From: Prorocentrum cordatum | Lineage: Eukaryota; Sar; Dinophyceae; Prorocentrales; Prorocentraceae | NCBI GenBank assembly: GCA_963575745.1 | Contig: CAUYUJ010016371.1 | Location: forward strand, 765,726-829,725 | Direction of reading: 5' to 3' | Length of the DNA stretch: 64,000 nucleotides | Shown here: positions 22,020 to 32,474 of the stretch, piece after piece | How positions within the stretch are numbered: the first letter of the stretch is position 1 | Layout: every line of letters starts with the position of its first letter | Program-made: the position numbers and the translations under genes | Notes under the pieces: generated by a model | The model's input: the letters and a program-made list of their open reading frames with translations, nothing else | The model's database searches: none | Told to the model about the DNA's origin: nothing

Positions 22020-22114
22020 ATGACGACCATTGCGCAACTCTGCTGGGCTCTCCACGCCCTCGTCGTCGTCCTCCCGCTCCTCCTTGTAACCCTCCTTCCG
22101 TTGGGAGGCCATTC
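22020..22114 (+). CDS. candidate first exon with signal-anchor-like segment
   Basis: An ATG at 22020 opens a short frame beginning MTTIAQLCWALHALVVVL, continuing with a Leu/Val-rich stretch and ending GGHSSLV. It is followed by AAGGTAAGC, which fits a consensus splice donor. The layout (short N-terminus, long hydrophobic core, donor) suits a first exon of a secreted or membrane protein. No downstream exon could be linked, and a CCT repeat starts 90 bp later. Confidence 0.22.
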
Positions 22115-22376
22115 CAGCCTCGTAAGGTAAGCGCACCATAAGCCAATGTCACACTCCACCGCGTTCCGACTTCCCCGTGCACGGGGAGGCCTCCTCTCCA
22201 TCCTCCTCCTCCTCCTCCTTGCTCTCCGCGTCTTCTTCTGCTTCTTCCTCCTCCTTCTCATGCCTCGGCTTCCCCCACCGCAATGCATCCGATTGGCCAA
22301 CCCAAGCATCACTAGCAACGGGGGCCCAACATAGTGTTATTGCACGCTGGATGCGTACAGTACGTGATGCACTAGT

Positions 22377-22935
22377 TGTGCTGTAAGACGCGTGGTGCGA
22401 GCTGTGTGTTGCACACGATGTGGTGCGGTCAATGTGGTGCAAGTTCTGCGGCGCAAGCGGTGCACGCTATAGTGCAATCTACCAACCAATGGCCCCACGT
22501 GGGCGCCCACGGGCGGGCACCAGGCGAACCCTCGGCTGACTCGGCCAGCGCCCATGGGCGCCCACTAGGCGCTCACGGGCGGCCACTATGCGAACACCTC
22601 AGCGGACCCAGGCAGCGCACGTGGCGGCCACGAGGCGCCCACGGGCGGCCGTTGGGCGAAACCTCGGCGGATCCAACTATTGAAGCATATGTCAGCCAGC
22701 GTGGGCCCCGACCAGTGAGTGGTAGCACACTGGAGGTGAACTCTGTGCGGAGTAAGCTATGTGGTGCCAGCTATGACATGTGAAAGCTATGTGGTGTGAG
22801 CTATGTGGTGTCAGCTATGTTGTGCGAGCTATGTGGTGCGAGCTACGTTGCGTAAGCTATGCGGTGTGACCAATGTGGTGTGAGCTATGTTTTGCAGGTT
22901 GCGCGGTGTAAACCGAATGGTGTGCGCTCCGTTGT
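22377..22935 (+). repeat. GTGTGAGCTATGTGGT minisatellite, two blocks
   Basis: Degenerate units of about 15 bp around G(T/C)GAGCTATGTGGTG occupy 22377-22460 and 22735-22935. Between them (22495-22690) is a different degenerate repeat around GGCGCCCACGGGCGGCCA. Confidence 0.75.
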
Positions 22936-23700
22936 GCAACCCATGTTGCCCACCCAAGGCATGGGGCGCCCTCGAGCGCCCACGGAAAGGCACCACGCGA
23001 AACTTCGGAGGACCCAGCCAGCGCACGGAGCGCCCACTAGTGCCCACGGGCGGAACCATGGTCCAGGCTCAAGACCTTGGCGGACCCGTCCAATTACCCA
23101 AGAGAGCGAAGCAACACCCTCGAAATGCCAGCCCTGATTGGGGAAATTGGCAATCGCCTCTAAGTGCAAGGACTGTCTCGGGAAAGAGCTCGAGCTGTGC
23201 TTCGAGAACGAGCTCGAGCTGGTGTTTGCCCTCTCGCCCTTTTCGGTGCTCGGTCCGCATCTGGGGCCTCCACATGGCCAGAAGAGCGCCCCTGCAGGTC
23301 CTAAGGGGCCCCGTGGGACCCCAGGAGGGCCCAGCCCAAAGCGGCACTTGAATTGTCCTTTTTCGTGCTGATTCTCCTTCCGCGCGGCCCAAGGGAGGCA
23401 CCCAGGACACCCCAACGAGTCCCAAGCGAGCCCCGAGAGAAGAGAGCCCCACAGCCTCCCAAAGGGCCCCCCCCCAGAGCCCAGGTATGGCTCTAAGTGG
23501 CCCCCAGGGCGGGGCGGGATGAGGGAAGAGGGGGAAAAGTAGGAAGAGATTCGGTTCGGTTCGGCTGTCCACGAAGGAAGGGTCAAGCACGTTCTGCCGG
23601 GTGAGCGCCGAGTCCATTTGGGCCCGAGGTCGAAACCGCCCTTCCAGTGGGCTCATCCTCCCCTCAGGCACACACACACGAAGTCGAGGGGAATGACATT
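22936..23700. other. no gene recognised
   Basis: Contains degenerate CCCAAG/GGCCCC sequence at about 23270-23500. No domain. Confidence 0.45.
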
Positions 23701-23709
23701 GAACAACCA

Positions 23710-23872
23710 AGTGAGGCTCCAGAGGGCACACACGCAAAACTGCAAACGCTCGCAAAACACACATGAAGCTCCAGAAGCCATCAACAAAACAAACGAAACA
23801 TGTTCGCAGGACACGCGTGAGGCTCCAAAAACCATCAACACCACAAACGGTAGACGTTCGCCCTCGGCGCAC
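23710..23872 (+). repeat. 54-bp tandem repeat, three copies
   Basis: TGAGGCTCCAGAGG, TGAAGCTCCAGAAG and TGAGGCTCCAAAAA start at 23710, 23764 and 23818, exactly 54 bp apart, each followed by a CAACA/CAAAAC-rich section. Because 54 is a multiple of three, both strands keep an open frame. Confidence 0.8.
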
Positions 23873-24339
23873 ATACGGCGCCGGATGAACCACCGGCCTG
23901 CGACCTCAGAGGGGAGGTGAACCACAACGGGCTGGGATTCCCAAGGGAGGGGGTGTTAGCCGTGATGAGCCCACCTTTGCCAATCCTTGGGGATGGTCAG
24001 CCTCCAACCGCCGGGGGGTGCCCCGGAGGAGGAAGTGGAGGAGGGATGATGGGGTGAAGAGAGGAGGCGGAGGAAAATGGCCAGAGTAAACCCACCCAAG
24101 ATGCATGAACCGATGCTGCAATACACCCTCCTGTCCCAAGTCCTTCCCTCGATCTTAAATCCATACAGATTTTCCTTTCACTGTGAGCGCCCCCCTTGAA
24201 TAGCGAGCGGCTGGTCGGTCTGCCAGTTAGACGAGAGAGCCCGTTGTAAAGGATCGTCCCTCCACTTGACCTCCATCCGATTAAGCGTTGCAAAATGTCA
24301 AAATCGTGGGCGTATGCGCCGCGGAAGTCCCGCGCGAGA
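23873..24339. other. no gene recognised
   Basis: Unique DNA; nothing assignable. Confidence 0.4.
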
Positions 24340-24720
24340 GCCCTCCCTTGCCACGTCCACTGGTGCGTCCCCTGGCATGACGTGCCCTGACACACCCCCT
24401 GGCACGTCCACTCTCGCGTCCACTGGCACCTCCCGTGGCTCGTCCTCTTGCGTTTTCCCTCGCTCGTCCTCTGGCGCGCCCGGGGGGACGTGGGTCTTCG
24501 GCGACGGCTCCAAGGGCTCGTCGCCCTCGCACGTGTCGTCACTCAGATGCCGTTCGTCCCCGGCCCCCTCCTCCACGACCCCCGCTGCGGGCGTGCTTCC
24601 TCCCTCCGCGTCTTCCGCTGGCGTCCCTCCTCCCTTCGCGTCGTCCGCCGTCTCTTCCTCGGCGTCCTCCGCGCGATCCTCTGACTCCTGGTGAATCCAA
24701 CCCTCTTCGCTCGCGGTCCC
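24340..24720 (-). CDS. candidate acidic low-complexity exon
   Basis: The minus strand reads as a Glu/Asp-rich stretch (ESEDRAEDAEEETADDAKG, then DTCEGDEPLEPSPKTHVPPG, PEDERGKTQEDEP and a Val/Pro/Asp repeat) with a strong preference for G or C in third positions. A CACCAG just upstream at about 24690 may be a splice acceptor. The 3' half is built on an imperfect repeat containing GTCCACTGG on the plus strand. It is probably a disordered acidic region if real. GC-rich purine/pyrimidine asymmetry can also produce such a frame by chance. Confidence 0.28.
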
Positions 24721-24904
24721 CGTCCCCATCTGGTGCCCCCCCCCCAGAGATCAGAGGTCCGATGTCTTGTTTTTGTCAATTTGGGGACCCCAGCATTCCC
24801 GACACTTTCCCCAGAGCCGTCTTCATCCTGAATTATTTTCTGACGATCCCAGGGCTCGGCGAGGGCCGCCTGAGCCTGCACCACCGCAAGAGAGCCTAAA
24901 TTCG

Positions 24905-25095
24905 AATCATTAAGTCGGATCGGCGATCGAAATTAATCGGATCGGCGGACATCGGCAGCCAAGTCGGGAGAAGTCTAATCGGCGGAAATCGGCGGGCTAA
25001 TAAAGCATCCATTGAGAAACCGCAATCCAAATCGGAATCCGAGGTCCAACCGAACCGGAATCGGAATCGATCAAAGCCGAATCGAGTCGGAGGAA
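24905..25095 (+). repeat. degenerate ATCGG/GAATCG repeat
   Basis: Short units around GGATCGGCG and CGGAATCGA, irregularly spaced. Confidence 0.6.
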
Positions 25096-25454
25096 TCGAA
25101 TGAACCCTGCCGCCGTGAGCAGAGATGGCGCGGGCCGCGGCTCCGCCGCCAAATTGGGTGAGTCCACGAAGTCCTCTGGCCGCTGCCTGGGCGCCTGCCG
25201 GCGGGTGGCCGCCGACGAGCGTTCCACGGTGCATCGACGTGGTCGGAGGAACGGGACGAATGCAACACAAAAACGCAGAAAATGACGAGCGGCGAACGTA
25301 TCCGTATCCGCGCCATCGCGGTCTGGATTCCAAGGCGCGATCCCGCGGATACGCGGTTGCACGGATACGTTCCGCGCGAGGCGTCCGCGAAAAACGCTCC
25401 GCATCCGCGGGTTCGCAGCCCAGGGGCCCAGCCCGCGAGGCAGCGAATACAGAT

Positions 25455-25640
25455 ATGCTTTTCGCTCGTGAGGAATGGTCTTCGAATAGCCTTCAAGCAG
25501 CAATCTGTTTCGCCCATGAGGAAGGATCTTCGGGCCTTCGGGCAGCCATCTATTTTTCGCTCGTGAGAAAGGGTCCTGGAAGGGCTTTCGAACAGCCATG
25601 TGTGTTTCGCCCATGAGAAAATGTCTTCGAAAAGCGTTAA
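25455..25640 (+). repeat. tandem repeat of about 54 bp, three to four copies
   Basis: TTCGCTCGTGAG / TTCGCCCATGAG recurs at about 25461, 25509, 25557 and 25606, each followed by a variable TCTTCGAA or CTTTCGAA block. Confidence 0.75.
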
Positions 25641-25757
25641 AACAATTCTCGAACGCTTCAGAGGCCCCCCCGGAAGCCTCCAAAACTTCTGGAGGTCTCT
25701 GCAGAGCGGGTCTCAAGAGGCCTCCGCAGAAGGCACCTGTCCAGTCTCAAGTGTACC

Positions 25758-25782
25758 CCACCACCGTGCTTGGCCATGGCCA
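25758..25782 (+). repeat. left arm of a 25-bp inverted repeat pair
   Basis: Matches the reverse complement of 27315-27339 at 24 of 25 positions; core CCGTGCTTGGCCA. It also contains the palindrome TGGCCATGGCCA. The arms flank about 1.5 kb holding two tandem arrays. Confidence 0.7.
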
Positions 25783-26011
25783 TCATGAAACCACAGCGTG
25801 ATGTAATCGCGCTCCTGGCTAAGGCCAGAAGCGCATTCACTTAGAACGTCCAGGGTTCGCTAAGGATTGGTTTTTACCTAACAGCTCTTGCTGATAGGTT
25901 TCTAGTGGTCTCAAAAGAGAGCATCATGACTCCTCAGGGGGGTCCGGGCGGGACCCAGAACGGCTGCCGCCGCGGCTGCCGCCGCACTCGTTTTTCGAAA
26001 ACAGTCACACA

Positions 26012-26495
26012 CTTCGTGCTCTTCGACCTCCCAGAACTCCATTCCCGGGCCACATTCTGAATGCCCGGAGCCAACTGTAGGCCACTTCGTGCTCTTCGAC
26101 TTCCCAGAACTCCATTCCCGGGCCACATTTTGGATGCCCGGAGCCAACTGTAGGCCACTTCGTGCTCTTCGACTTCCCAGAACTCCATTCCCGGGCCACA
26201 TTTTGAATGCCCGGAGCCAACTGTAGGCCACTTCGTGCTCTTCGACTTCCCAGAATTCCATTCCCGGGCCACATTTTGGATACCCGGAGCCAACTGTAGG
26301 CCACTTCGTGCTCTTCGACTTCCCAGAACTCCATTCCCGGGCCACATTTTGAATGCCCGGAGCCAACTGTAGGCCACTTCGTGCTCTTCAAGTTCCCAGA
26401 ACTCAATTCCCGGGCCACATTTTGAATGCCCGGAGCCAACTGTAGGCCACTTCGTGTTCTTCTAGCTCCCAGAACTCCGTTCCTGGGCCACATTT
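26012..26495 (-). repeat. 73-bp tandem satellite, about 6.6 copies
   Basis: ACTTCGTGCTCTTCGACTTC recurs every 73 bp (for example 26012, 26085, 26158), with high similarity between copies and a few point differences. 73 is one more than a multiple of three and the unit has no stop in any minus-strand frame. All three minus frames are therefore open and each protein cycles through the three readings (VAREWSSGKSK, GPGMEFWEVEE, WPGNGVLGSRR). I see no evidence that it is translated. Confidence 0.93.
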
Positions 26496-26499
26496 TGAA

Positions 26500-26865
26500 T
26501 GCTGAGGCAGGCTGATGCTGAGGCGGCTGAGGCAGGCTGAGGCTGCTGAGGCAGGCTGAGGCAGGCTGAGGCTGAGGCAGGCTGAGGCTGAGGCCGAGGC
26601 TGAAGGCAGACTGAGGCTGAGGCTGAAGCAGGCTGAGGCTGAGGCTGAGGCAGGCTGAGGCTGAGGCAGGCTGAGGCTGAGGCTGAGGCAGGCTGAGGCT
26701 GAGGCTGAGGCTGATGCAGGCTGAGGCTGAGGCAGGCTGAGGCTGAGGCCGAGGCTGAAGGCAGGCTGAGGCTGAGGCTGAAGCAGGCTGAGGCTGAGGC
26801 TGAGGCAGGCTGAGGCTGAGGCAGGCTGAGGCTGAGGCTGAGGCAGGCTGAGGCTGAGGCTGTGA
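26500..26865 (+). repeat. GGCTGA hexamer minisatellite
   Basis: Mixture of GAGGCT and GAGGCAGGCT units. A longer duplication of about 156 bp is visible from the rarer GGCCGAGGCTGAAGG at 26591 and 26747. Confidence 0.92.
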
Positions 26866-27314
26866 CTGCGACTGCCGTTGCCGCTGCGACTGTCATCGCG
26901 AATGCGACTACGACTGCGAGAACAGCAGAATTCTACAACTGGATTTTCATCTGAATCTTAAGGGGAATGCTTTCAGATATGCTTCTACACATCGCTGTTA
27001 GGTTGCTTTGCCGGGATAATCCTTCAAAACGCCCGAACCCTGCGAAGGTCTGGGCAACTTTTCGGAGGGTATCGGGAAGGTTTCGGACGGGTTGTCGTCG
27101 TTTTCGCTGTCGTTGTCGATGTGGTAGTGTGTCCGGTCTCACTGATCGACCGCGCCATTGGCGGTGGAGCGTGTCTCTCCATGCTCTGCCAATGCACCTC
27201 TGACGTGCACGGCTTCTCTCCCTCTCTCTCTCGCTCTCTCTCTTTCCTCGTTTTGGGGGCAACCCTAGAGAATCCTGGGCTCTCTAAGCTTATACGCTAT
27301 CGTAGGGCCTGGGA

Positions 27315-27339
27315 TGGCCCTGGCCAAGCACGGTGGTGG
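27315..27339 (-). repeat. right arm of the inverted repeat pair
   Basis: See 25758-25782. Confidence 0.7.
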
Positions 27340-28924
27340 TGGTAGTGCCTTTCGCGGCATAGAGACAGAATCGGGCAGAGATCCGCGGCCCCCCCCCTTT
27401 TCTTGCTCGAGTGCTGCCAGAGATGGCCCTTGCTCAAGGTGGCTCCAGCTCTTCCAGCGAGGCCCAGATGGCCTCCAGATCACCCCGACTAAGCCCCAGC
27501 CCGGCGCGGAAAGCTGGGGCACTCAAGTGACGCAGAAAACTGGAGCGCCAAGGCGCCGTGGGCAGCTGGGGCACCAAAGGGGCGCGGAAAGCTGTGGCAC
27601 CCTGGGCAAGAGATCGCCTCTGAAGCCTCCGACGTGTGGAGGCCATCAGGCTGCCCAGCGTAGGCTTCGGAAGCTCTGAGCAGCTTGGCTCCTACAGTCG
27701 GGACTGACAGGGGACGCCCGAAGGGACACAAGACTCTTGCGAGGTCGGCAGATGCTCCATACATGACGGCGACACGAAGCGCGAGGCAGAAACAAGGTGC
27801 CCTTCACTTTGCAGGACCGACCTCGTAGTCCAACCAGACAGTGCCCATGCAATTCATCCCCACCCCACCGACACCTGGATGCTTCACAACGTCGGCTCGC
27901 GCAAGTCTCGACAACCTTCCCTGGGTTGGTTCTTATACCGAATGGTCCTTCGGGCCGCCCGGAGACCGAAACTTGTCCCCCCCCCTTCGTCGTGACTTCT
28001 GCGCAGCACGATGCGGCATGTACATGTCGGTGAAAATCCTTCTCTGGACCTCTCCTGGAGCACGTTCTGGCCAGAACGTCGAGGCAGATCCATCCGTGGA
28101 GACGAGAGGCCTTCCGGATGCCCACAGGGCGAAAGACGCCCGAAAACCTCGATCCTCAAAGCTCGAACCTCGGGGCTCGACCGTGGTGGCTTCGCTACCT
28201 GCCTTCTGCCTCGCCCTCTCCCATCCCCCCTCCCTCCCTTTTCCCCCTCCCCCCTCCCCTCTCCTCCCTTCCACGCGCCTGCTCTCCCCTGCCTGCCCAA
28301 ACCCCCGACGTCATGATTTGTTCATAACGTCAACCCCCAGAACTCTCGACCCAGTGCCCAGGACCGGTTTCTCATCCCGAGTCGCTTTCTGACCCTCCCG
28401 AAGCCTGGTGTACTGGGGCGCACAAGGACATACTGGTACCATGTGTCCTCCTTTGAGGCGCGCGTCCGACCAGAACACACAGAACAGAAATCTTGTAGTA
28501 TATCGTTTCCCCAGCGGTATGGCCATAAAGCGTCCGCCACAAAGCTTCTATTCGCCTCTGCACGACTGGGGTAAAGGCTCCCATATGCCGAACATGCGAA
28601 ACACCTCCCGTAGTGAATCTGTGCATGACCCGAAGGGGTCTGGGGGGCCGCCGCAACGCGCGGACGAGGGGCTTCGGCGCTACCACGCGCGGCTGAGCGG
28701 CGCTCGCGCACGGGGCCGGGCCTCCCTCGGCACGGCCGGCGCCAGCAAGGAGCTCAGCCGGTCCCGGGCCTCCCTCAGCGCGGCCTGGAAGAGCATCTGG
28801 GGGCGGGGCGGAGGCTCCGAGGATCGGACTGCGAGACTCGAGGCCTTCGCCGCAGACCTCGGTCCTCGAAGTACCCCCCCCCCGGGCATCTCTGGGCTCC
28901 ACCTGGGGCACTCCAGGAACTCCA
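27340..28924. other. no gene recognised
   Basis: GC-rich DNA with C-runs at 27390 and 28877. Open frames on both strands show no domain. Confidence 0.4.
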
Positions 28925-29050
28925 GGATGCATGAACCCTTTCAGGAATCGCGCAGCTGCCCGTAGGATCTCCCATGAACCCTCTCAGGAGCCCGGAACCT
29001 GCCAGGAAACGCTCCAGATCCATGAAACCTCCCAGGAATGCGCCGGAAGC
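28925..29050 (+). repeat. tandem repeat of about 47 bp, three degenerate copies
   Basis: CATGAACCCT(T/C)TCAGGA-type units begin near 28928, 28972 and 29021. Confidence 0.55.
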
Positions 29051-29171
29051 GCGCTGGAGCCAACCCCACGAGCTCTCCGAACCCATTTCAGTCCCAGGCG
29101 TGATCTGGACCCTTCCGAAGTTTCAGGTGTTCGCGACGCCACATAAATTTCAAATCGCAAATCACTACGGC

Positions 29172-29359
29172 AGGTTCGTGTCGTGCCGACTTCGGCGTTG
29201 GTTTCTGTCACCGCGGGGATCGTTCAACCTTGAAAGATCGGCCGTTTCCGAAACGTCCAACTCGTTCCACATCGAACGACGAACGATTCTGGGTCACCCG
29301 CGGCGTTCAACGTTGAACGGCGCTGGCGGGGTCGCCGCTGGTCGACACGACACGAACCT
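29172..29359 (+). mobile_element. MITE-like element, copy 2 (188 bp)
   Basis: Terminal inverted repeats AGGTTCGTGTCGTGCCGAC and (other strand) AGGTTCGTGTCGTGTCGAC differ at one of 19 positions. The interior aligns with copy 1 at 4145-4324. It has GATCGTTCAACCTTGAAAGATC (an imperfect palindrome) near 29219 and a perfect CGTTCAACGTTGAACG near 29303. The outermost base pairs (CGGC/CGGT) extend the match slightly. Confidence 0.72.
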
Positions 29360-29961
29360 ACCGTGCATGGTTGGTTGAGACGCGAATTCTGGGTCTCCGA
29401 GAGGCCCCTCGTCGCCCCGGCTGGATCCCCACCTCAGCAGAGGTCGGGAGGTGGACTCCTGAAAGCGGACCCGCACCCGCCGCCCTCCCCTCTCGCCTCC
29501 CTGCCCCATTGTGCTTCGGCTGCCGTCGGCCCGTCGCCTCCCCTCGCCTGGCTGCTCGTCGCCGCTGCCGCCCCTCACTCGCGCCCGCGTGCGGCAGCCC
29601 GGGCGACGGCACGCTCGCCGCCGCGCCCAAAACCACGACGGGCAGCTCTGGGCACGCTTCGGCCTCCGCGGGTGCCCTGGATCCGGGCCCAGAGGAGCAG
29701 ACGCTCGGGAGGGAGCGCCGGCCCCGGGGAGGGCGTCGAGGCCCCTGCCCTGGAGGACTGAGTCAATGGACAGTGAGCACGCCGTGGGGGGTCCTGGCCA
29801 CGCTTCTTCGTTTCGAAGGTGTCGATTCGGAAAGGTTGGTGCGTGTTTCTGGTGGTTCTCGTCGCTGCGGCTGGCCGCAAACCAAAGATCTGACCAAAGT
29901 GCCCCCCCCCCCCCCCAGAGGGGCCTGGGGGATTGGCTTTTCGAGCGGGTTGGGGCTGGCC

Positions 29962-30092
29962 CTCGCTCCTCCTCCTCCTCCTCCTCCTCCTCCTCCTGCA
30001 ACTCCTCCTCCTCCTCCTCCTCCTCCTCCTCCTCCTCCTCCTCCTCCAGTCCAGTCCAGTCCAGTCCAGTCCAGTCCAGTCCAGTCCAGTCC
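29962..30092 (+). repeat. CCT microsatellite followed by CCAGT pentamer run
   Basis: CCT units to about 30045, then nine or so perfect CCAGT units (30046-30092), then CCT again. Confidence 0.93.
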
Positions 30093-30253
30093 TCCTCCTC
30101 CTCCCGCTCCTGCTGGTCCTTCTCCTACTTCCTTACGTTACCCCTCCATGCTTACAGCCTCAGAGATGCGCAGGCTAATCCAAGATCGAGGCCCTGAGCC
30201 ACCCCACCAGTCGGTGGGATGGCAGAGACGGGGCGCTGTTCCTAATACATGTT

Positions 30254-31105
30254 GGGACCTCGTTTTAAAGAGTCAGTGCCCTGCGTCCTTCTCTGTCCTC
30301 TCTCCTCTCTTCCTGCCTCTCCTCCATCCTGCCATCCCCGCCTCTGCCCTCCGCATGTCAATGGTTTCGGCACGCCCCTCACGCGCTTCGTGGCACCATT
30401 AGGGACCTCCACCGAAGACCCCAGAGGGAAGTTCGCATGTGGGCGTCACAACCATGTCGGCGCACCCCTCAAGCGCTTCGTGGCCCCATAGGGAGCTCCA
30501 CCGAAAGAACCAACGTGGACATTCGCATGTGGACCTCGCGCCCGTTTCGGCATGCCCCCCCCACGCGTTTACTAGCCCCATAGGGAGCTCCACCAAAGCC
30601 TCAAAAGAAGGTTCGCGGCCCCATGAGGGAGCTCCGCCGCAAGCCCCAGTAGCGACGTTCGCATGTGGGCATCGCACCGTCTCGGCGCACCCCTCACGCG
30701 CTTCGTGGCCCCACCATAGGGAGCTCCACCGAAGGCCCCAGTGGGAGCGTTCGTATGAGGACGTCACGCCCGTTTCGGCACACCCCTCACGCGCCCCATG
30801 TGGAGCCCCACCGGATGGCCCGCAAAAAGAGCATTCGCATGTGGGCGTCACGCCCGTTTCGGCACACCCCTCACACGCTTCGTGGCCTCATATGGGGCTC
30901 CACCGAAGACCCCAGAGGGAGCCGTCGCACGCGGGCGTCAAGCCGGTTTCGGCGCAGCCCTCACGCGCTTCATGGCCCCATAGGGAGCTTCATCGAAGGC
31001 CCGAAGGCCCCAGTGGGAGCGTTCGCATGTGGGCGTCACGCCCGTTTCGGCACACCCCTCGCGCGCTTCGTGGCCCCAAAGGGAGCTCCACCGAAGACCC
31101 CAGAT
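30254..31105 (+). repeat. satellite of about 92 bp, array A with leader
   Basis: A leader with CCTCGTTTTAAAGAG (30258) precedes units marked by CACGCGCTTCGTGGCCCC near 30378, 30472, 30698, 30875, 30964 and 31062; intervening units are altered. Units also share TTCGCATGTGGGCGTCACG and GGGAGCTCCACCGAAG. The same leader and unit family occur at 39923-41275. Confidence 0.85.
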
Positions 31106-31109
31106 AAGC

Positions 31110-32280
31110 GTTCGTACGCCCTTCCTGGGCCTGTTTAGGGCCCCTCCCACGCGACAACTCCTGCCATGAAACCGACTAACCCCCATGGGGTCCCCAGGTG
31201 GAGGCAGAGGGGATATGAAACATCAGAGGAAGGAGAGAAAACATCCGTGGTAGGAGTGCGGCAGAGAGGGAAAACATGACCACGCAGAAACACAACACTT
31301 CCAAACTTGCTGGCTCAATTTCCTAATAGCCAACCTGGTCTTCGCCATAGTGGATAACATGAACCCGCAAATGCAATTTGCTGTGCACATGTTGCCGGCA
31401 AGGCACTGATGCGAACTACATCAACAACATGAATAAACCAAGGCGCGCACCGGCAAGCGGATAAGACTGATGGGTCCAACCTCGGCGCGTTCGCTCTGAA
31501 GCGCGTTATCGTCGAATCGAGTTGAACTGTCGCAATAACATACCGATGTACACACGTAGAAACATTGCCATGCACACACACACACACACGTGGACGCATG
31601 ATGAGCCTGTGGGCATCACCATACGTGCAAACATCTGCATAGGACAACAATGTTGTACGGGTGCAACGCGTAAGATTTTGACAAACCTACATGTGTACAC
31701 ACTGATGCTGCGGAATCGGCATTACACTTTGAAGCTGTAACTTCCAAACTAACAGTCGCGCCAGTATGATCACGCTGTCACTTAACCTTCGCCGAACACC
31801 AACTTTGGATCGAAGCATGGGAAGGGTCTTGCGCAATCACCTTCTAATGCCAGCTCGTATCAGGTCAGCGTTTATCGACCTCATTTCCTGCGGCACAAAC
31901 CGAACTATGTGTGCCTCCTCAGGGTTTGCTGGAGTGTGTTCGGCGATTCCTCCTGACCATGCACTTAATCAAATCTGGAAATCTCTGGCTACCAGGGTTC
32001 TCTGGCTGGAATTGCCATCGCGGTCAGAGAACTGCAAGCAGCTCCACGCGAACTTTCTCAGCACCGGAGTGTGCACACTCATACAAAGTGCTGCTTCGAT
32101 TGTTTTACAGTGGATTGAACATGTAGGGCCATCGTAATAATCCTGGCCGGAGGCAATCTCACATCGTTCGAAGCTGCGGTTGACGAAAGATCTTATCTGT
32201 CCCACGCAATGATTTCCGCCAACACGCTGCGGGGCCACCAAGCTAAGCGAAAACACGCTATCTTACAATATCTCTCAATA
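31110..32280. other. AT-richer unique DNA, unassigned frame 31766-32137 (+)
   Basis: Base composition drops toward AT compared with the surroundings. A 123-codon plus-strand frame starts at 31766 (MITLSLNLRRTPTLDRSMGR) with normal amino-acid composition but no recognisable domain. Such a length is possible by chance. Confidence 0.3.
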
Positions 32281-32311
32281 TATCCGCCGATCCGGCGTGT
32301 GAGTTTAAGAA
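32281..32311 (+). repeat. dispersed motif shared with 37617-37648
   Basis: TATCCGCCGATCCGGCG then TGTGAGTTTAAGAA is identical at both sites. It contains the small hairpin CGCCG-ATC-CGGCG. Confidence 0.8.
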
Positions 32312-32474
32312 GTCTAAACTGAAGCTCTGCTTCAGCATGAGCTTGAGCTCTGCTTGGGAGGGGGGGAGAGGGGCGGAACCACATTAACGGACGAATTGTT
32401 GACGCTTCGCGAATCCCCACCAGCCCATCCAGAAACGATGCCCAAAGGAATTGCCTCGATCAGGGAAGCGGGCA

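Noticed and set aside
26500-26865. Ser/Leu/Pro-Gln repeat protein on the minus strand
   Set aside because: Product of the GGCTGA hexamer, which has no stop in this frame.
30254-31105. CRISPR-like array (leader plus regular repeats)
   Set aside because: Unit length near 92 bp with divergence spread over the whole unit; there is no alternation of constant repeat and unique spacer, and the genome is eukaryotic.
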